Source of the DNA: Ficedula albicollis
Lineage: Eukaryota; Chordata; Aves; Passeriformes; Muscicapidae
Direction: 5' to 3'
Length of the DNA stretch: 64,000 nt
NCBI RefSeq assembly: GCF_000247815.1
Contig: NC_021676.1
Coordinates: 5,361,948-5,425,947 of the forward strand
The position numbers were made by a program, and so were the translations under genes. The notes under the pieces were generated by a model. It saw only the letters and a program-made list of their open reading frames with translations. It searched no databases and was not told where the DNA came from. Positions within the stretch are counted from its first letter, which is position 1; each line of letters opens with the position of its first letter. Below, piece by piece: positions 26,481 to 41,242 of the stretch.

Positions 26481-27116
26481 CTACTTGGATTTGAGTCTGG
26501 ACCTGGGAGACATGCTGAAAAATATCTTGTAGTAGATGTAGACGTTGACAATCCTCAGCAGGATTCCCAGGATGTAGCTGAGGGACTGGAGCAGGGCTGT
26601 GGCTGTGCTGGAGAGCTGGAGCAGGAGCCCCCGAGCGCTGCAGGAGGGGGCAGAGGCAGCGCTGGCCCTCAGGCGCTCATCCAGGAGGAACAGGGCACAC
26701 TCTGCGGCCACCAGCACCCAGATCCCCCTGGAGAGCAGCCTGGCATTGCTGACTGTCCTGTGGGGCCGTGACTCCGAGGGCAGGAAGGTGATCAGATAAG
26801 CCTCCAGGGCCACGCAGCTGAGCAGGACACAGCTCAGGTGGGCGTTGGCCACGAGCAGCACCCGCGGCAGGGACGAGACGCCAAAACCCCCCAAAACCAG
26901 GCTAAGGAAAACCAGGATGTCTGCCTGGGCCAGGCTGGAGATGAGGACTGCAGTGGACTTGGAGGAGACCTTGGCAGAGTGCAGGAGGATCATGGTGTAG
27001 GCGCTGCCCAGCAGCCCCAGCAGGGTGCTGACAGCGTTGGAGGAAGACAGGACGAGGTACTGGATATATTTCAGTGCCAGGTATCTTCTGAGATCTTTCA
27101 TGTGGTCTCTCTCCAT
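26481..27116 (-). CDS. short multi-pass membrane protein, divergent class A GPCR-like
   Basis: 211 codons from ATG 27116 to TAG 26481-26483. I do not recognise the gene. Strong preference for G or C at third positions (many CTG, ATC, GTC, AGC, GCC codons) and coherent hydrophobic blocks argue that it is truly coding. Predicted membrane segments lie at about residues 20-46, 54-79, 84-111, 127-146 and 165-200. Class A hallmarks are partly present: LAQAD with Asp66 as in TM2, and Trp133 in TM4. EAY (105-107) sits where DRY is expected, with Pro113 at the usual spacing. The TM1 Asn is Ser38, the TM3 disulphide Cys is absent, and TM6 and TM7 are not found. NVYIY (191-195) has NPxxY spacing, so the last segment could be TM5 or TM7. 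The frame stays open upstream of ATG 27116, and an acceptor at 27142-27143 could add eight codons from an earlier exon. Alternatives are a lineage-specific receptor relative or a truncated duplicate. Confidence 0.6.
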   Translation of the reverse strand: MERDHMKDLRRYLALKYIQYLVLSSSNAVSTLLGLLGSAYTMILLHSAKVSSKSTAVLISSLAQADILVFLSLVLGGFGVSSLPRVLLVANAHLSCVLLSCVALEAYLITFLPSESRPHRTVSNARLLSRGIWVLVAAECALFLLDERLRASAASAPSCSARGLLLQLSSTATALLQSLSYILGILLRIVNVYIYYKIFFSMSPRSRLKSK

Positions 27117-27140
27117 CAAAATGCCAGTTAGGGAAGAATA

Positions 27141-27175
27141 CCTTGAATACATATTAAAAAAAAAACAAAACAAAC
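27141..27175 (-). promoter_or_regulatory. possible splice acceptor upstream of the GPCR-like exon
   Basis: On the minus strand a T-rich tract (complement of about 27150-27175) precedes 'tattcaag', placing an AG at 27143-27142. The frame after it is continuous with the receptor-like coding region, so the annotated ATG may lie inside a second exon. Confidence 0.4.
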
Positions 27176-28409
27176 AACAAAAAACCCACTGATTAAATAT
27201 AAAATCAGCAGAATTTTAGGCAAACTATGATGGACCTGCACATTGCAGTGTCAAGAACTGCTTGCAGATGATGCCAGCTCAGGATCTGAGGTTGTATTTA
27301 CACACTCATCTCATAAATGGAATTAAGTTTGTAAAGTGCCTGGGTATTTTTAGGTAGCAACATAATTTGTGTAATCTTGCACTGGAGGGGTGTAAGTGTG
27401 AATTATCCCTGGCCCTGAAAGGGAGGAACCAGAAAATGATAAGCTGCAGTTCCTAGAAAATACTAAAATCATCTCTGAATTCAGTTCTAACAAATAAACA
27501 AGGAAATTGTTATCTAAATGGGACAGAGGAGATAAGAAAGAACAATGTGGGTTTCTCACAGATAAAGCAAATTGATTGAGCCCAGCTTCCTCCTGCAGCA
27601 GGGAGATCAATCCTGGTGGGAACAGCCAGTGTCACACAGCCTGAATTTCCTGAAGAGTTTCAATATTGCCTCATGAGGCATTTTTGGGGAGGAGCAAGGT
27701 AAGAAACGTGGCCTAGGTGAAGCTGTGGTTAGGTCATGCACAGCTGGATGGGAAGCTGAGGGAAGGCTCATTCTCAGGAATTTCAGGAATGATGTGTCAT
27801 GTGGGGCTCTGCAGAGATCTCACATTTGGGGTTTTCATGAATTGCAAGCAGGAGCTCAGCAGAATTCAAGCCTTGACTGAGGTGTGTGACCAGTTTTGAG
27901 GCCAAGAGCTCAAAAAATGGTTCACTGAAGAAGTTTCAAGGAGGCTGATCCTCAGAGATTGAGCCCAGTGTAACAATCCCGTTTCTCTCCCATGGAGCAA
28001 TTATCTCCATATGTAAACTCCCAAAATTCCCCGTGTCAGCACCTTGGAGCTGGTGTTACAGAGCTTTTCCAGCACATTACCCAGCAGGTCTGGGTGGTTG
28101 CTTAAGTCATCACCTGGGTTTCATTTTGCTGGGATGATGGGAAAATGATAATCCCAAATGATTCCCATGAAAGGTAGGGAGCCAGATCTTTGAGACTGGG
28201 ATTCCCATTGCTTGCAGAGACTTGACTGGTACCAGGTTGACTCATCTGAGATTCACCTGTGCCTGCTCTCCTTTGTCTTTGGAGTGTCTGATCTAGCTGG
28301 CTGGGGAAGAAGTAGGAAAAGATTTCTCCCTGTATTTCAGCTGAGTCAATTCATCCTACCCTCACTTCCCACAGTGATTAAGTGGAAAAACGATTCTGCA
28401 TTTTGTGGC
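27176..28409. other. intergenic, possibly intron upstream of the GPCR-like exon
   Basis: No coding region is supported and no repeat family is recognised. Confidence 0.3.
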
Positions 28410-28470
28410 ACAAGCAAATGATCTTAGAGGTCTTCTCCAACCTTAATGACTCCATTATTGGTTTGACCTT
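28410..28470 (+). mobile_element. very short CR1-like remnant
   Basis: Only the 3'-end phrase 'gatcttagaggtcttctcca' followed by 'accttaatgactcc' remains. Confidence 0.45.
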
Positions 28471-30860
28471 TTGTTTTGATACAGAGCACCAAAGAAATTC
28501 CAATCTAGTGGAACAAACCCTGAATCCACAACGTGGAACTCGTGCAAGTCCCCAGCTCCAAGAGGAGGAGAACCAAGCCATGACATGTGCAGCTGAATCC
28601 TGATTTATCTTCTTATCTTCAAGCAAGTTACTCCTTTGAAAGGTACATTAAGAATCCCCTGTCACTATCTTTTTCTTGTAACCTATTTGCGTCCATTTTC
28701 ATTAATTATATTGTGGGGAGATAAATTACATGCACTGATAAAGATCTTTGCTCGTTTAAGGACCACCATCCAAGGGCTGGATTTACAGCAGATCTTGTCC
28801 ATGTGGAGCATTTGAACTCAGAGTTTCTGGGCTTTGGCTCCTGCCTCACCCCAGGGTTTGGTGATGAGTCCAAGGAGGAGCTTTAGGAATCAGGAGCAGC
28901 CGGAGAAACCAGAGGAGGTGCCCAGGGCGGAACCCTGAGGAGATCAAAATGCTTCTCCCAGCCTCTCTTCTTGAAATTTCAGCATTTCCCATAGTGCTGC
29001 TGGCATTTTTCTGAACACCACAGTGTCCTTTGGAAAGGAACTGGAGCTTCTGGCTGGAAGATTCCTTCCTGTTTTCAGTTGGTGACAGCCGGAGGTATCG
29101 TACCCATCACTGCTGCCCCTCGAGGCAGGATCGCTGCCAGGGCTCCCTCCTGCTCCCTCCACACCGCCCACACTGTAATTCAGGGGTTAAAACTGGCACC
29201 CAGAATGCAGCAGAGCCAGGTTTGATTTCCTCCTCCGCCTCAGGGGATTGAGATGATTATCTCCTGTCCCGTGCCTCCGAAGGAATCTGGGCAGAGTGTG
29301 AGAAAGCAGGTGACACAAGGGGCAGGGATCAGGAGCAGCCCCATGGGCCACCTCACAGGCACCTGATGGATAGGGAAGAGACATCCCAGCTCCTGGCACT
29401 GGCTCCAAGCTTGGATTCGTCTGCTCCTGGCAATGAAGCAGAGCTGGGAGATGTTCCCAGGTGCATGGAGAGCTCCAGGGGCTCCTGGCAGAGTCTTGGC
29501 ACTGCCAGTGTGGATGGTTCACACACCCCTTTAGGGCCTCCTTGGAATCTTCTCCCCCAAGATAAGAAATCCTTCCTTAGGAGACTCATGCTAGAGAAAT
29601 GTTCACCCCCTTGTAGACCCCCAGTGTTATCTTTTAGAGTTCTAATTGGTCTTTATCTCTTCTAAGTAATTGGTCACTTCTTTACCTAAAACCTCAAAGT
29701 AAGCGGATCATTTTCAACTTGAAATCCCACCAGCCCACAAAAATATTTGGTGAGGAGAGAGCAAACCCTTCCCTCTGGCTGCAGCAGGGCAGGTGGGATC
29801 ACACCTGCCGTGGGAACAGGAGTGGGGGGCTCTTTCCTGAATGTTTCCACACTCAGTGAAGGAGGCAACCTGAGCTTCACCCATTTATTTACAGTTTTCA
29901 AAGCAGCTCTTGTGGCCTGTGGTTCAGGTCACCCACAGGAGGATTCCTGCTCATGGACAGGGACACTTGGACAGTTTTTGGTCAGATGAAATCTCAGTTC
30001 AAGCTCACAGAAGGTTTCCTGAGCCAACACTTGGTGTTTCCAGTGGGCTTTTTTTTTTATCTCCACGGGCATCTCTCCTGACACACTTCCCAAATTCCAG
30101 TTAATAATAACTTCTCATTTGTAATAAGCACACAGTTGTAGTTAAAGGGGTACCCAAAAATACCTCCTGCACTTAAACAAGTAATTCCTTTCCAAAATCC
30201 TCCTGGAATGATGTCAAAGAATACAGAGAAGAGGAGAACAAATTAAAAAAGCAGATTAGGACTGAATCTCCCAGCTGTAATGAGCTGCTATTCCTTATTT
30301 GAAAAAGGAAAAATACTTACATTTGCTGGAAGAAGCAGGCAGGGATAGTTTTCTGCATCCCTGCAGTCTGTGATGTCTCAGCAGAGCTGAAAAGCGCCGT
30401 TTCCCTTGGAATGATTCCTGGTTTTTATACAGAGCGCCCCGTGTTGGGCTCCACGTCAGCACTGGGATGTGTTTTGCTGGGCAACTTCCTCCAGAGCTGG
30501 TTTCACAAGGATTACTCACTCTAGTCATGGTGCCCATTAACTTTCAGCTGTCTGGAAAAACTGATGGCCTGAGTGGAAAAGGAGTCCCAGACACTTCCCC
30601 ACACACAGGCTGGAGCAGATCACAGGGAGCTTGTCTGGGTGAGCCAGCACAGGTTATCCATGAGAAAACCCCCGGGAGCAGGGAAAGGGTGTCCTGGCAC
30701 TGGGATATCCCGGGAATGTTTGTGTTGGTGTCGTCTGGGATACCCAGGCTTGGTGCTGCTGACGTTGCACTCCCGCTCCTCATTGTTCTCCAGGGCTGGA
30801 GCCAAGTTCTTCCCTGTGTCAGGAAAATTAATCCACAAACACCCGAGGTTTATGTCCAAA
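28471..30860. other. intergenic, unassigned
   Basis: No coding region is supported. Purine- and GC-rich patches (29090-29560) give several short overlapping frames with no shared motif. Confidence 0.3.
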
Positions 30861-31985
30861 AATGAGACAGAGGAGTCCTGTAACTTTATTCGAATAAAGG
30901 GAGAGGCCACGGGGCGTTCCCCTGGGATCTCTCAAATTTTTAAAGGATGCAGCCTCCTTTTACCCCAATTTCCCTCTCTCTGAGGTACTTGAGAGGTCCA
31001 CACTTCCCTGAACACCTAATACCTAAGATTCCCCTTTAATGTACAACCCTCCCTTTAATTTTTCATTCTTACAGAATTCATGCTTTTTCCCCATTGCTTC
31101 TTTTGTCGTTCAATATCCAATTTCATTTATCAGCAAACCTACAGTTTGTTTGTAAAATATCTTTTTTTTTTTGTTTCATTAATCAATCAGTGGAATCCTT
31201 CCCATTGTTTCTTTTATCTCTCAGTTGTGGTTTTATCTACCAGCAGACCCACAGTTTGTTTGTAAAGATGAATTCATCATTCCTCTCATCTGTCCCAGGG
31301 ATTTTTCTGGTATCAGTGGGGAGCAGAGGAGCATCCCACAGCATCCCACAGGCACTGTGGGGAGCAGCAAAAGGACACAGACACATCCCCAGCCACATGG
31401 CCATGGGCCACAGCTCCCAGGCTGTGGGTGCCCATCCCATACCCACAACCAGGACATGGAAACAGGGAACGAAAGGGATCAGCCAGGAGGGCTCACTGCC
31501 TGTCCCACACCATTCCTGAAGCCATGGAGAGCTGTGCAAGGACAAAGCAGCAGGAATTCCCAGTGCTGCAAAGCTCTGGCACTGCTGTCCCCACCTGAGG
31601 AGGGTGCAGGGAAGGAAGCCCAGTGCTCTCCTCCCACCTGGAGACACTGGGGGGAAACATCTGCCAACGGCCCTTGGAAACAGAGATTGGGCAGGGTGGC
31701 AATTAATATAATTAAATATTCATTTTTGTATTTGATTCGAAGGAGTGGGTTTTGCCAGGGACTCTCCGTAGCAATTTTGTGCTTTAAAACTTTTCCCATA
31801 CTTCACAACTTCTATTATCTTTTACAGCTCCTGTTTCACAACTTCTGTTGTATTTGCTTATTTCTCTTGCCTGCCACGATGATAAAACAGAACCAGCAGC
31901 TGCCAGAGCACAAATTCTGCAAACTGTCCACACTTTTCTCAGCAGCTCAAAATTTCACAATGACTTGGGGACAGATAAGATGAAC
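30861..31985 (-). mobile_element. possible LTR-like dispersed repeat with internal duplication
   Basis: The region starts with 'gtaactttattcgaataaag', which on the minus strand could be a polyadenylation region. A ~110-bp diverged direct duplication lies inside it: 'cagtttgtttgtaaa' with its upstream 'cccattg...cttttgtc' or 'cttttatc' context occurs at about 31090-31160 and 31200-31268. I infer a dispersed repeat; no terminal repeats or target duplication were found. Confidence 0.3.
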
Positions 31986-32414
31986 CCTCCACCTCCCAGG
32001 GCACCACCCTCTTGGTGAGAGCTTCCCCTGTGCCACCCACCCTGTGAAAACAGCAGGAAACTCCTTTTTTGGGGGAGGTGGGAAGCTGAGATGATCTGGC
32101 CCTGCTGTGCCCAGTTTTACCCGCCATGGGGAAGGTGCTGCAATCTCTAATCAGCTCTCTCATTTAATCAGTTTTAGCCAGTATTTTTCCATAACCTGTT
32201 TATTTTGTGCTACACCTTTGTTTGAAGGCTGTGCCCAGCTCCCTACAGTGATTACTGTGCCCTTTAAAGCTGAGGACTTTCCCTTATTTTTTTTTTTCCC
32301 TCAGCAACTGAAGTTTATTAGAATTCAACACTATGTAAGAAAATGTCAGTTTTCTTCTGTTTAAAGCACTTCACTTTTGATCCATGAGGGTTTCCAGCAC
32401 TTTTCCCTTGCCAC
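31986..32414. other. intergenic, unassigned
   Basis: No feature seen beyond short homopolymer T runs. Confidence 0.3.
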
Positions 32415-32575
32415 CTCATAGAACCACAGAATAATGGAATCACAGAGTGGTTTGGGCTGGAAGGGATTTTAAAGCCCAGGCTGCTCCAAGGCCCATCCAA
32501 CCTGGCCTTGGACACTTCCAGGGATGTGGCAGCCACAGCTCCTCTGGGCCAGGGAAATGGCATCATCTGAATATT
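32415..32575 (-). mobile_element. CR1 LINE 3'-end fragment, reverse orientation
   Basis: 'aatggaatcacagagtggtt', 'gctggaagggattttaaagc', 'catccaacctggccttggac' and 'cagccacagctcctctgggc' in order, which is reverse-complement CR1. Confidence 0.85.
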
Positions 32576-34660
32576 TTGTATTTTTAGGAAGTTTTTTTAA
32601 CACACTTGAAGATTTCGAGGAAATTGAGGGGGGACAGTTTTCTCCACAAATAACTCTGCAGTTTGGTCCTACAAACCAGGTCCTGGTTCCAGTTCCTTGG
32701 TGGTTTCCCACTTTTCTGTTCCTGATGGTGCCAGCTGCCATCCTGATCCCTGGGCTGATTGATGGCTCTGCTGCTCTTCTCGTGCTTTACCTTGGTTTTA
32801 TTTTCTCTTGGGTTGTGTGAGAAACCAGAACAGCTCCTGTCAGATCTTTACCCAAGGTGTCCTGGTTTCCTCCTCATGAAGATTCTTCTGCCTGGACATC
32901 TGGCTTTACACTATTTCCCTTATTTGTTATTTATTAGTTATTATTTGCTATTTATTAGAGAATGTGCATTTCTTCACCACTTTTTGTGATTCTCCCTTGA
33001 AGTTCTCCACATTTCCACCTCTCCCTCACCTGGCAGAGTTCAGAAGCTCCTTTTTGAAGTCAGAGCCAGCTGAATGATTAATTGATTATTGATTGACTGT
33101 CTCTTCTGGCTGGAAAAGGGAGGAGCAGCCAGGTAAGTATCTGCAGGTATAAGGAGGGGCTGGGCAGAGTCTGGAGGGCAGGAGTGATGTGTCACAGCTC
33201 TCACTGCCACCCAGCCACAGCCAGAGCTCCACTGGATCAAAGCAGCAGGAGGCTGCCCAAAAGTGCTGAGCTGACCTCCATGCCCTTCCTGATGGAAATC
33301 TGCAGGTCCTGCAGGCTGGAGAGGCAGGAATTGGCAAAGGTGAGCTCAGGTGTGGATGTGTGACCTGGCTGTGCCCTGCCCCTCTCTCCAGAACACGAGT
33401 TTCCCTTTTTTCACCTTTTCAAAGAACTCATCAACAAAGGAAATCATCATCTCGCTTGTTTTATTGCCATTATTCTCAATTTTCAGGGCAGAAAAGGAAA
33501 TTACCTTTTAACGAGAGCAAATGAGGGATAAAGCATTACTAATGGAATGTTTATTCCTTGTGGGCAGTAATTCCAGCCCACAAAACAGGATTTCATCAGC
33601 CCCTCTTCAAGAGCTGGCAGGAAAGATTTCCTTACAGGCAGACAGGGACACAGTTGATGGCACAATCCTTTTTGTTAAGGGGTAGAATGGATCAAGATTA
33701 CAGGAAAAAAATGCAGAAAGAAGTGGTGATGATTCATAAAACTGGGGGGGAAGACATTTAATGCAAATCTCAGGGTGTTCTGGCTTCCTCCTTCACCAAT
33801 TCCCATTTCCAGTGTGGAGCAGCACTTTGGGGCACTTCCTTCATCCAGGAGCTCAGGTGGAAATTCCCACTGCTGCTCTGGGCTGAAATTTTGGGAATAG
33901 CTTGAACAAGTTTGGAAATTCTCAGCTCTTCTAAGGAACAGTGCAGGAAGGGCTGAGCTTCCCCAGCCCTTCTCAACTCCTCCTCCCTCTCAACTTCTCA
34001 ACTCCTTCTCAACTTCCTCCAGGAGGAATTTTGAAAGGGGCTCTCATCCTGCAGAGCTCTGCCCCTGCCTGCTCCAACCCCTTCCAGGAAATCCCTGCAG
34101 CTCCTGGATTTCTCCCTGTGCTGTGCCATGGACAGACCTTTGTGGGGTTTATTTCTGCTCCTTTCATGGTTTCACCTCAGTCTCTCACTCGTGCCTGAAT
34201 TCTCCAGGTCAGATCAGTCTGGTTCCAGTTAAACCCTTGTGCTTTCCTTTGAGTCACAGCATTCCACTGCTCAGCTCATCCCCAGGGATGAGGCTGGCAG
34301 GAATTTCCCTGGAAGCCACAGATTTCCTCAGTTTTCTGCTGAACTCACCCACCTTCCCCACCCTCACACCAGCACTCGCTCACCCCATCCTGCCTGGGCT
34401 GTCTCCATCCCCGACACACACCCTTAGCAGGAAATTATTTCCATACAGGCTTTTCCTCAGCCTTAAATTTTGTCACTTTTACCATCCCAGTGCTGTCCCC
34501 CATCCCACCAGGAGGGAGCCAGAGGCTGTGTGGGGGTGGGATTAATCCAGGTATGGTGCCAGGGCCACTTGCACAAAGAGGTACCAACCCAGAGAGGCTC
34601 AAACAGAGCTGGTATCATCCCATGGCTCATCCAATGCAGATTTACCTGGAGAAGGGTTTC
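32576..34660. other. intergenic, unassigned
   Basis: No coding region is supported. Small AT-rich direct repeats ('tatttattagttattatttgctatttattag' type, about 32925-32960) are present. Confidence 0.3.
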
Positions 34661-34665
34661 TCCAA

Positions 34666-36275
<1,610 letters not shown>

Positions 36276-36417
36276 TCCAACTTTTACACCGTGTTGTAAA
36301 GTGAGAGCAGAGCAAACACCCATTGCAGTGGTGGGGAGGTGAATGCAAGGTCATTGCAAGAGCCCAAAGGAGCTTTTGGGATTGGGAAAGGACAGTGAAG
36401 GAATGGCTGGGGCATGG
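36276..36417. other. intergenic spacer after the LTR
   Basis: Short unassigned stretch beginning with the right target duplication. Confidence 0.4.
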
Positions 36418-36941
36418 CAGGATTGGTGCCCGTGCTGAGCAGGGATCTCTGAATCCCAAACCTGGGAATCAATCCCAAACCACCAGGGACAGAGTCCCAA
36501 ACCACCAGGGACAGCTCCAGTGCCATGATCCATCTCCATCTGCATCATCACACAGAGCAGCCCTTCCTCACTGGGAGCTGACACCAGTGCATGAGGAATT
36601 ACTGGGTGCTGCCTCCAGTGTGACCAGAAATCTCTCATGTATCAACACTGGTTATCTTCAGCTGGCAAGGGCAAAGTTGCAGGATTGGTGCCTGTGCTGA
36701 GCAGGGATCTCTGAATCCCAAACCTGGGAATCAATCCCAAACCACCAGGGACAGAGTCCCAAACCACCAGGGACAGCTCCAGTGCCATGATCCATCTCCA
36801 TCTGCATCATCACACAGAGCAGCCCTTCCTCACTGGGAGCTGACACCAGTGCATGAGGAATTACTGGGTGCTGCCTCCAGTGTGACCAGAAATCTCTCAT
36901 GTATCAACACTGGTTATCTTCAGCTGGCAAGGGCAAAGTTG
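36418..36941. repeat. 262-bp tandem duplication
   Basis: Two head-to-tail copies, 36418-36679 and 36680-36941. The only difference I noticed is 'gtgcccgtgctg' versus 'gtgcctgtgctg'. Within each copy the phrase 'caaaccaccagggacag' is itself repeated. Antisense frames of identical sequence in both copies are by-products. Confidence 0.95.
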
Positions 36942-39183
36942 TCAGAAAGAAAAATTTATGATTTCTTTAACAAACAACCCTTGGAGCTATTTTGAGTGTT
37001 ATTGTTGCATGAAAGAATAAAAGAGGAAACAAATTCTGTGCTATTCCATGCAATTCCCGTATCAGTGAACGTATTTACTTTGGACAAATGACAGGAATTG
37101 GGAAAATGTTTCCTAGTGGGACCACACAGATGGATAAAAATAACTTCCATAGAAAATCACCTAATTAAGAGAGTGACCCAAGTGTTCTGCTGCAAAACTT
37201 CAGGAGATCTGAGCTGCCAACCCAGAAAAATCCTTTTGGATCATGAAAACCCTCAATCCCTGCAAAGGCCAATTAAGGTTTGGTTTTTTTTATGGCAAAA
37301 AATTAGGGTTTGGGGGTTTTATGGCAAAGAGCTGGGGCATCTGTATCTCCTGTGGTCCAGGGGAATGGGAGGAAATAGAGGAGAATGTTGGTTTCTGCTC
37401 AGATTCTGGCCATCAGTGCAAGCTGGTATCAGGATTTCCGGCCCTTATCACTTGGCAGGTCACAAACTCTGCTGCAGCTGATAAGAGATCTGGGGGCAGG
37501 GGGAGAACCACATCTGTTCAATGGGGCATTGCCACAACTTTGGTGGGGTTTTTTAGGGTCTCATGAGGGTTTTCCCCGTCACCTGTGTCCCCACAAACCC
37601 AGGGCAGTGCCAGTGGTCACCACCACAACCTGCACAGGGAAGGCTGAAGGATTCCCAGCTTCCTGTAGGTTTTTTTGGGGATTTTTCTTTTGAAGAGAGC
37701 AGTGGGACATGGAAAATAGGACCTGTGAGCCACCTGCTGCTGCTGGCAGTGGTTTTGGAGAGCCAAAAATTCTGGGAGATGATCCATGGCAGGATGAGCC
37801 AGGTGCTTGTGCTCACACAGCCCCAGGGGTTTGTTGGACCAGCTACTCCTTCCCAAATCCCAATAGCTAAACATTGATGCTCCTGCTCCATGGAGTCCTG
37901 CTGTGCCTCAGGAAAAAAGAAGGGAAGCACAGCATAGAAAGAATGATGGGAAAAAAGCACAACTAAATAAATAACGAGGCAAACCAAGCCTTCAGCTGAA
38001 CTAATGGCTTGTGGTTCCTGCAGGGAAAAATTGGGAGCTGAAAAAACATCTGCCTGATGCTTTTATAATTCTGTTCTAATATTTAAATGCAGGGATAAGA
38101 GGGTGAAATTTGATTTTTGAAGCAATGGAGAGGCTTGAATGGGGATGGATTAATTGTAAGGTAATGCAGAAATCAGTTGTCAGCCTGGAAGCTCAACAGA
38201 AGCAGAGCTGATGTGACTCAGAAAGACTCAGATGGCCAAAAAAAGACAATTTTGGTGGTGTGGAGTCTGCAGGGGTCTGGAGTCAGGCAGAAATCTCTAA
38301 GATCACAGAGAGCTTTCCCAGAAATCTGAATTCTCCCCAGAAGGGGCTGGGATCAGTCCAAGGTCACTCCTTGAGCCTGACCTTGCAAAGGCAGCAGGGT
38401 TTGGATGCACAGACAGACACAGAACAAACAGGCAGAGCTGTGCTGGGGTGATTTCTGTCTCAGACTGGGGCAAAACTGAAACAAAATCTCATAAAAATTA
38501 TTTCAGGGAGCTCAAAGAAAGTTGGGAAAAGACCCAGATCCAGCAGTGGCACTGACTGGAGTGAGCTGCACCTCTCTAACTCACAAAATGATGGCTCAGA
38601 AGCAGCACCAAGAGGGGTTTAAAGTGGTTTTTGGCAATGGGTGATGAACACCAGGCTGTAGCAGGTGATAATTACAGCAATCCCTCAGCTCCCTGCTTCT
38701 CAGCACTTGAAAATCCACTGGAAAGGGTTAAAAAGTCATTAATTCCAACAGAATCACATCCCAGTTTTGCAAAAGCTCCACTGATATCAGTTATTTATCA
38801 TCCCTCCTACCAGTTTTTCTTTGCCAGCAGTATTTTTGTGTTTTATGGGATGTCTAAATGGATGGGAACAGCCACAACTTCTTGGGCCTTGAAATTGCCC
38901 AAACTCAGCCTCAATATGGTCATCAATCTTTAAGAGAACATATTCATATACAAATATTTGAGTTATTAATATGAAGTTATGCATTTAATTGCTGCTGGAC
39001 TGAGCTGCTGATCAACACTCATGAATCATTTTCTGGGATGTTGATCCCAGTCCTGGCTGTCCCCAGCAGGGGCTGACAAGGGACACCAGCCTGGGATTGT
39101 CCCCAGCCTCCACCACCTCCTGCAGCACCATTTGAGACATCACTGATCACAAGGGAGATGATCTTTTGTGTGCTATAATTTTA
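36942..39183. other. intergenic, unassigned
   Basis: No coding region is supported and no repeat family is recognised. Confidence 0.3.
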
Positions 39184-39976
39184 TTTTTTTTTTTAAGTTT
39201 TCCCACTGGCTGCCTTGGCTGCTCCCCTGTCCTTTCCCAACCCAGGTGAATATTCAATTTTAAAGCCAATTCCTGGCATTTTATGGACCTGGACTGCGCA
39301 GAGCAGTTGAATCATGGCAGAAAAAGAGTAAAAACCTTCTCCAGTGAGCATTTAAAAAACCCCAACGAGCACAGGAGATAAGAGCAGGCAGTTGTATAAT
39401 TGAGGGATGATTCAGAGCCTGGAGGAAGGTTTTTGGGCTGATCAGGAGCTGATAGCCTGGCCTGAGAGCACAAGTCATGAAATCCAAGCAGAAAGGATGG
39501 AACAGAAGATTTGGAGCAAACAAAGGGAGCAAAAGCAGCTCAGTGTGGTGGTGCAGGGTGCTACAGACCACACAGCTCCTCACTCTGATGGAAAATGTGA
39601 ATTATTTTCAGGCAGATCTCCTGGTGACATTCAGGAAATGAGAGGTTGTAACAACTAAAAGCAAAACTTCGATTTTATAAAGATTTCTGGTGATATCTGC
39701 TGCAATCTGCTGCAGAAGCAGAGCAGCAGGAGGGCTGGAGGTGGGCACTGGTGCTGTAGGAACATCTCCTCACAAATTCCTGGTACGTGGGGTGTCCTTA
39801 TCTGCCCTCAGCTCTGCACAAAGGGCCTGATTAGGTCACTGCTCATCAGGGGCTTTCTCTCTGCATTTTTCCTTTCAAGTCAACAAGAAAACAAAGGGAA
39901 AAAAAAGTCAAGATGAGAACTTGAGTGCTCAAAGAAGAGGAAGTTTCTAATACTCTTTCCTGTGGTGTTTTTAACC

Positions 39977-40359
<383 letters not shown>

Positions 40360-41242
40360 TTTTTTTTTTTAAGTTTTCCCACTGGCTGCCTTGGCTGCTC
40401 CCCTGTCCTTTCCCAACCCAGGTGAATATTCAATTTTAAAGCCAATTCCTGGCATTTTATGGACCTGGACTGCACAGAGCAGTTGAATCATGGCAGAAAA
40501 AGAGTAAAAACCTTCTCCAGTGAGCATTTAAAAAACCCCAACGAGCACAGGAGATAAGAGCAGGCAGTTGTATAATTGAGGGATGATTCAGAGCCTGGAG
40601 GAAGGTTTTTGGGCTGATCAGGAGCTGATAGCCTGGCCTGAGAGCACAAGTCATGAAATCCAAGCAGAAAGGATGGAACAGAAGATTTGGAGCAAACAAA
40701 GGGAGCAAAAGCAGCTCAGTGTGGTGGTGCAGGGTCCTACAGACCACACAGGTCCTCACTCTGATGGAAAATGTGAATTATTTTCAGGCAGATCTCCTGG
40801 TGACATTCAGGAAATGAGAGGTTGTAACAACTAAAAGCAAAACTTCGATTTTATAAAGATTTCTGGTGATATCTGCTGCAATCTGCTGCAGAAGCAGAGC
40901 AGCAGGAGGGCTGGAGGTGGGCACTGGTGCTGTAGGAACATCTCCTCACAAATTCCTGGTACGTGGGGTGTCCTTATCTGCCCTCAGCTCTGCACAAAGG
41001 GCCTGATTAGGTCACTGCTCATCAGGGGCTTTCTCTCTGCATTTTTCCTTTCAAGTCAACAAGAAAACAAAGGGAAAAAAAAGTCAAGATGAGAACTTGA
41101 GTGCTCAAAGAAGAGGAAGTTTCTAATACTCTTTCCTGTGGTGTTTTTAACCAAACACTTTGCATATCTGATGCTCCAGATCTGTCGTTGTGAAGGGCTC
41201 AGTTCTTGTTGTCTCCAATTGCTGCAATTGCAAACCCTGTCC

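Noticed and set aside
31225..31983. 252-codon plus-strand frame
   Set aside because: Lies in a probable dispersed repeat; no conserved motif or codon bias.
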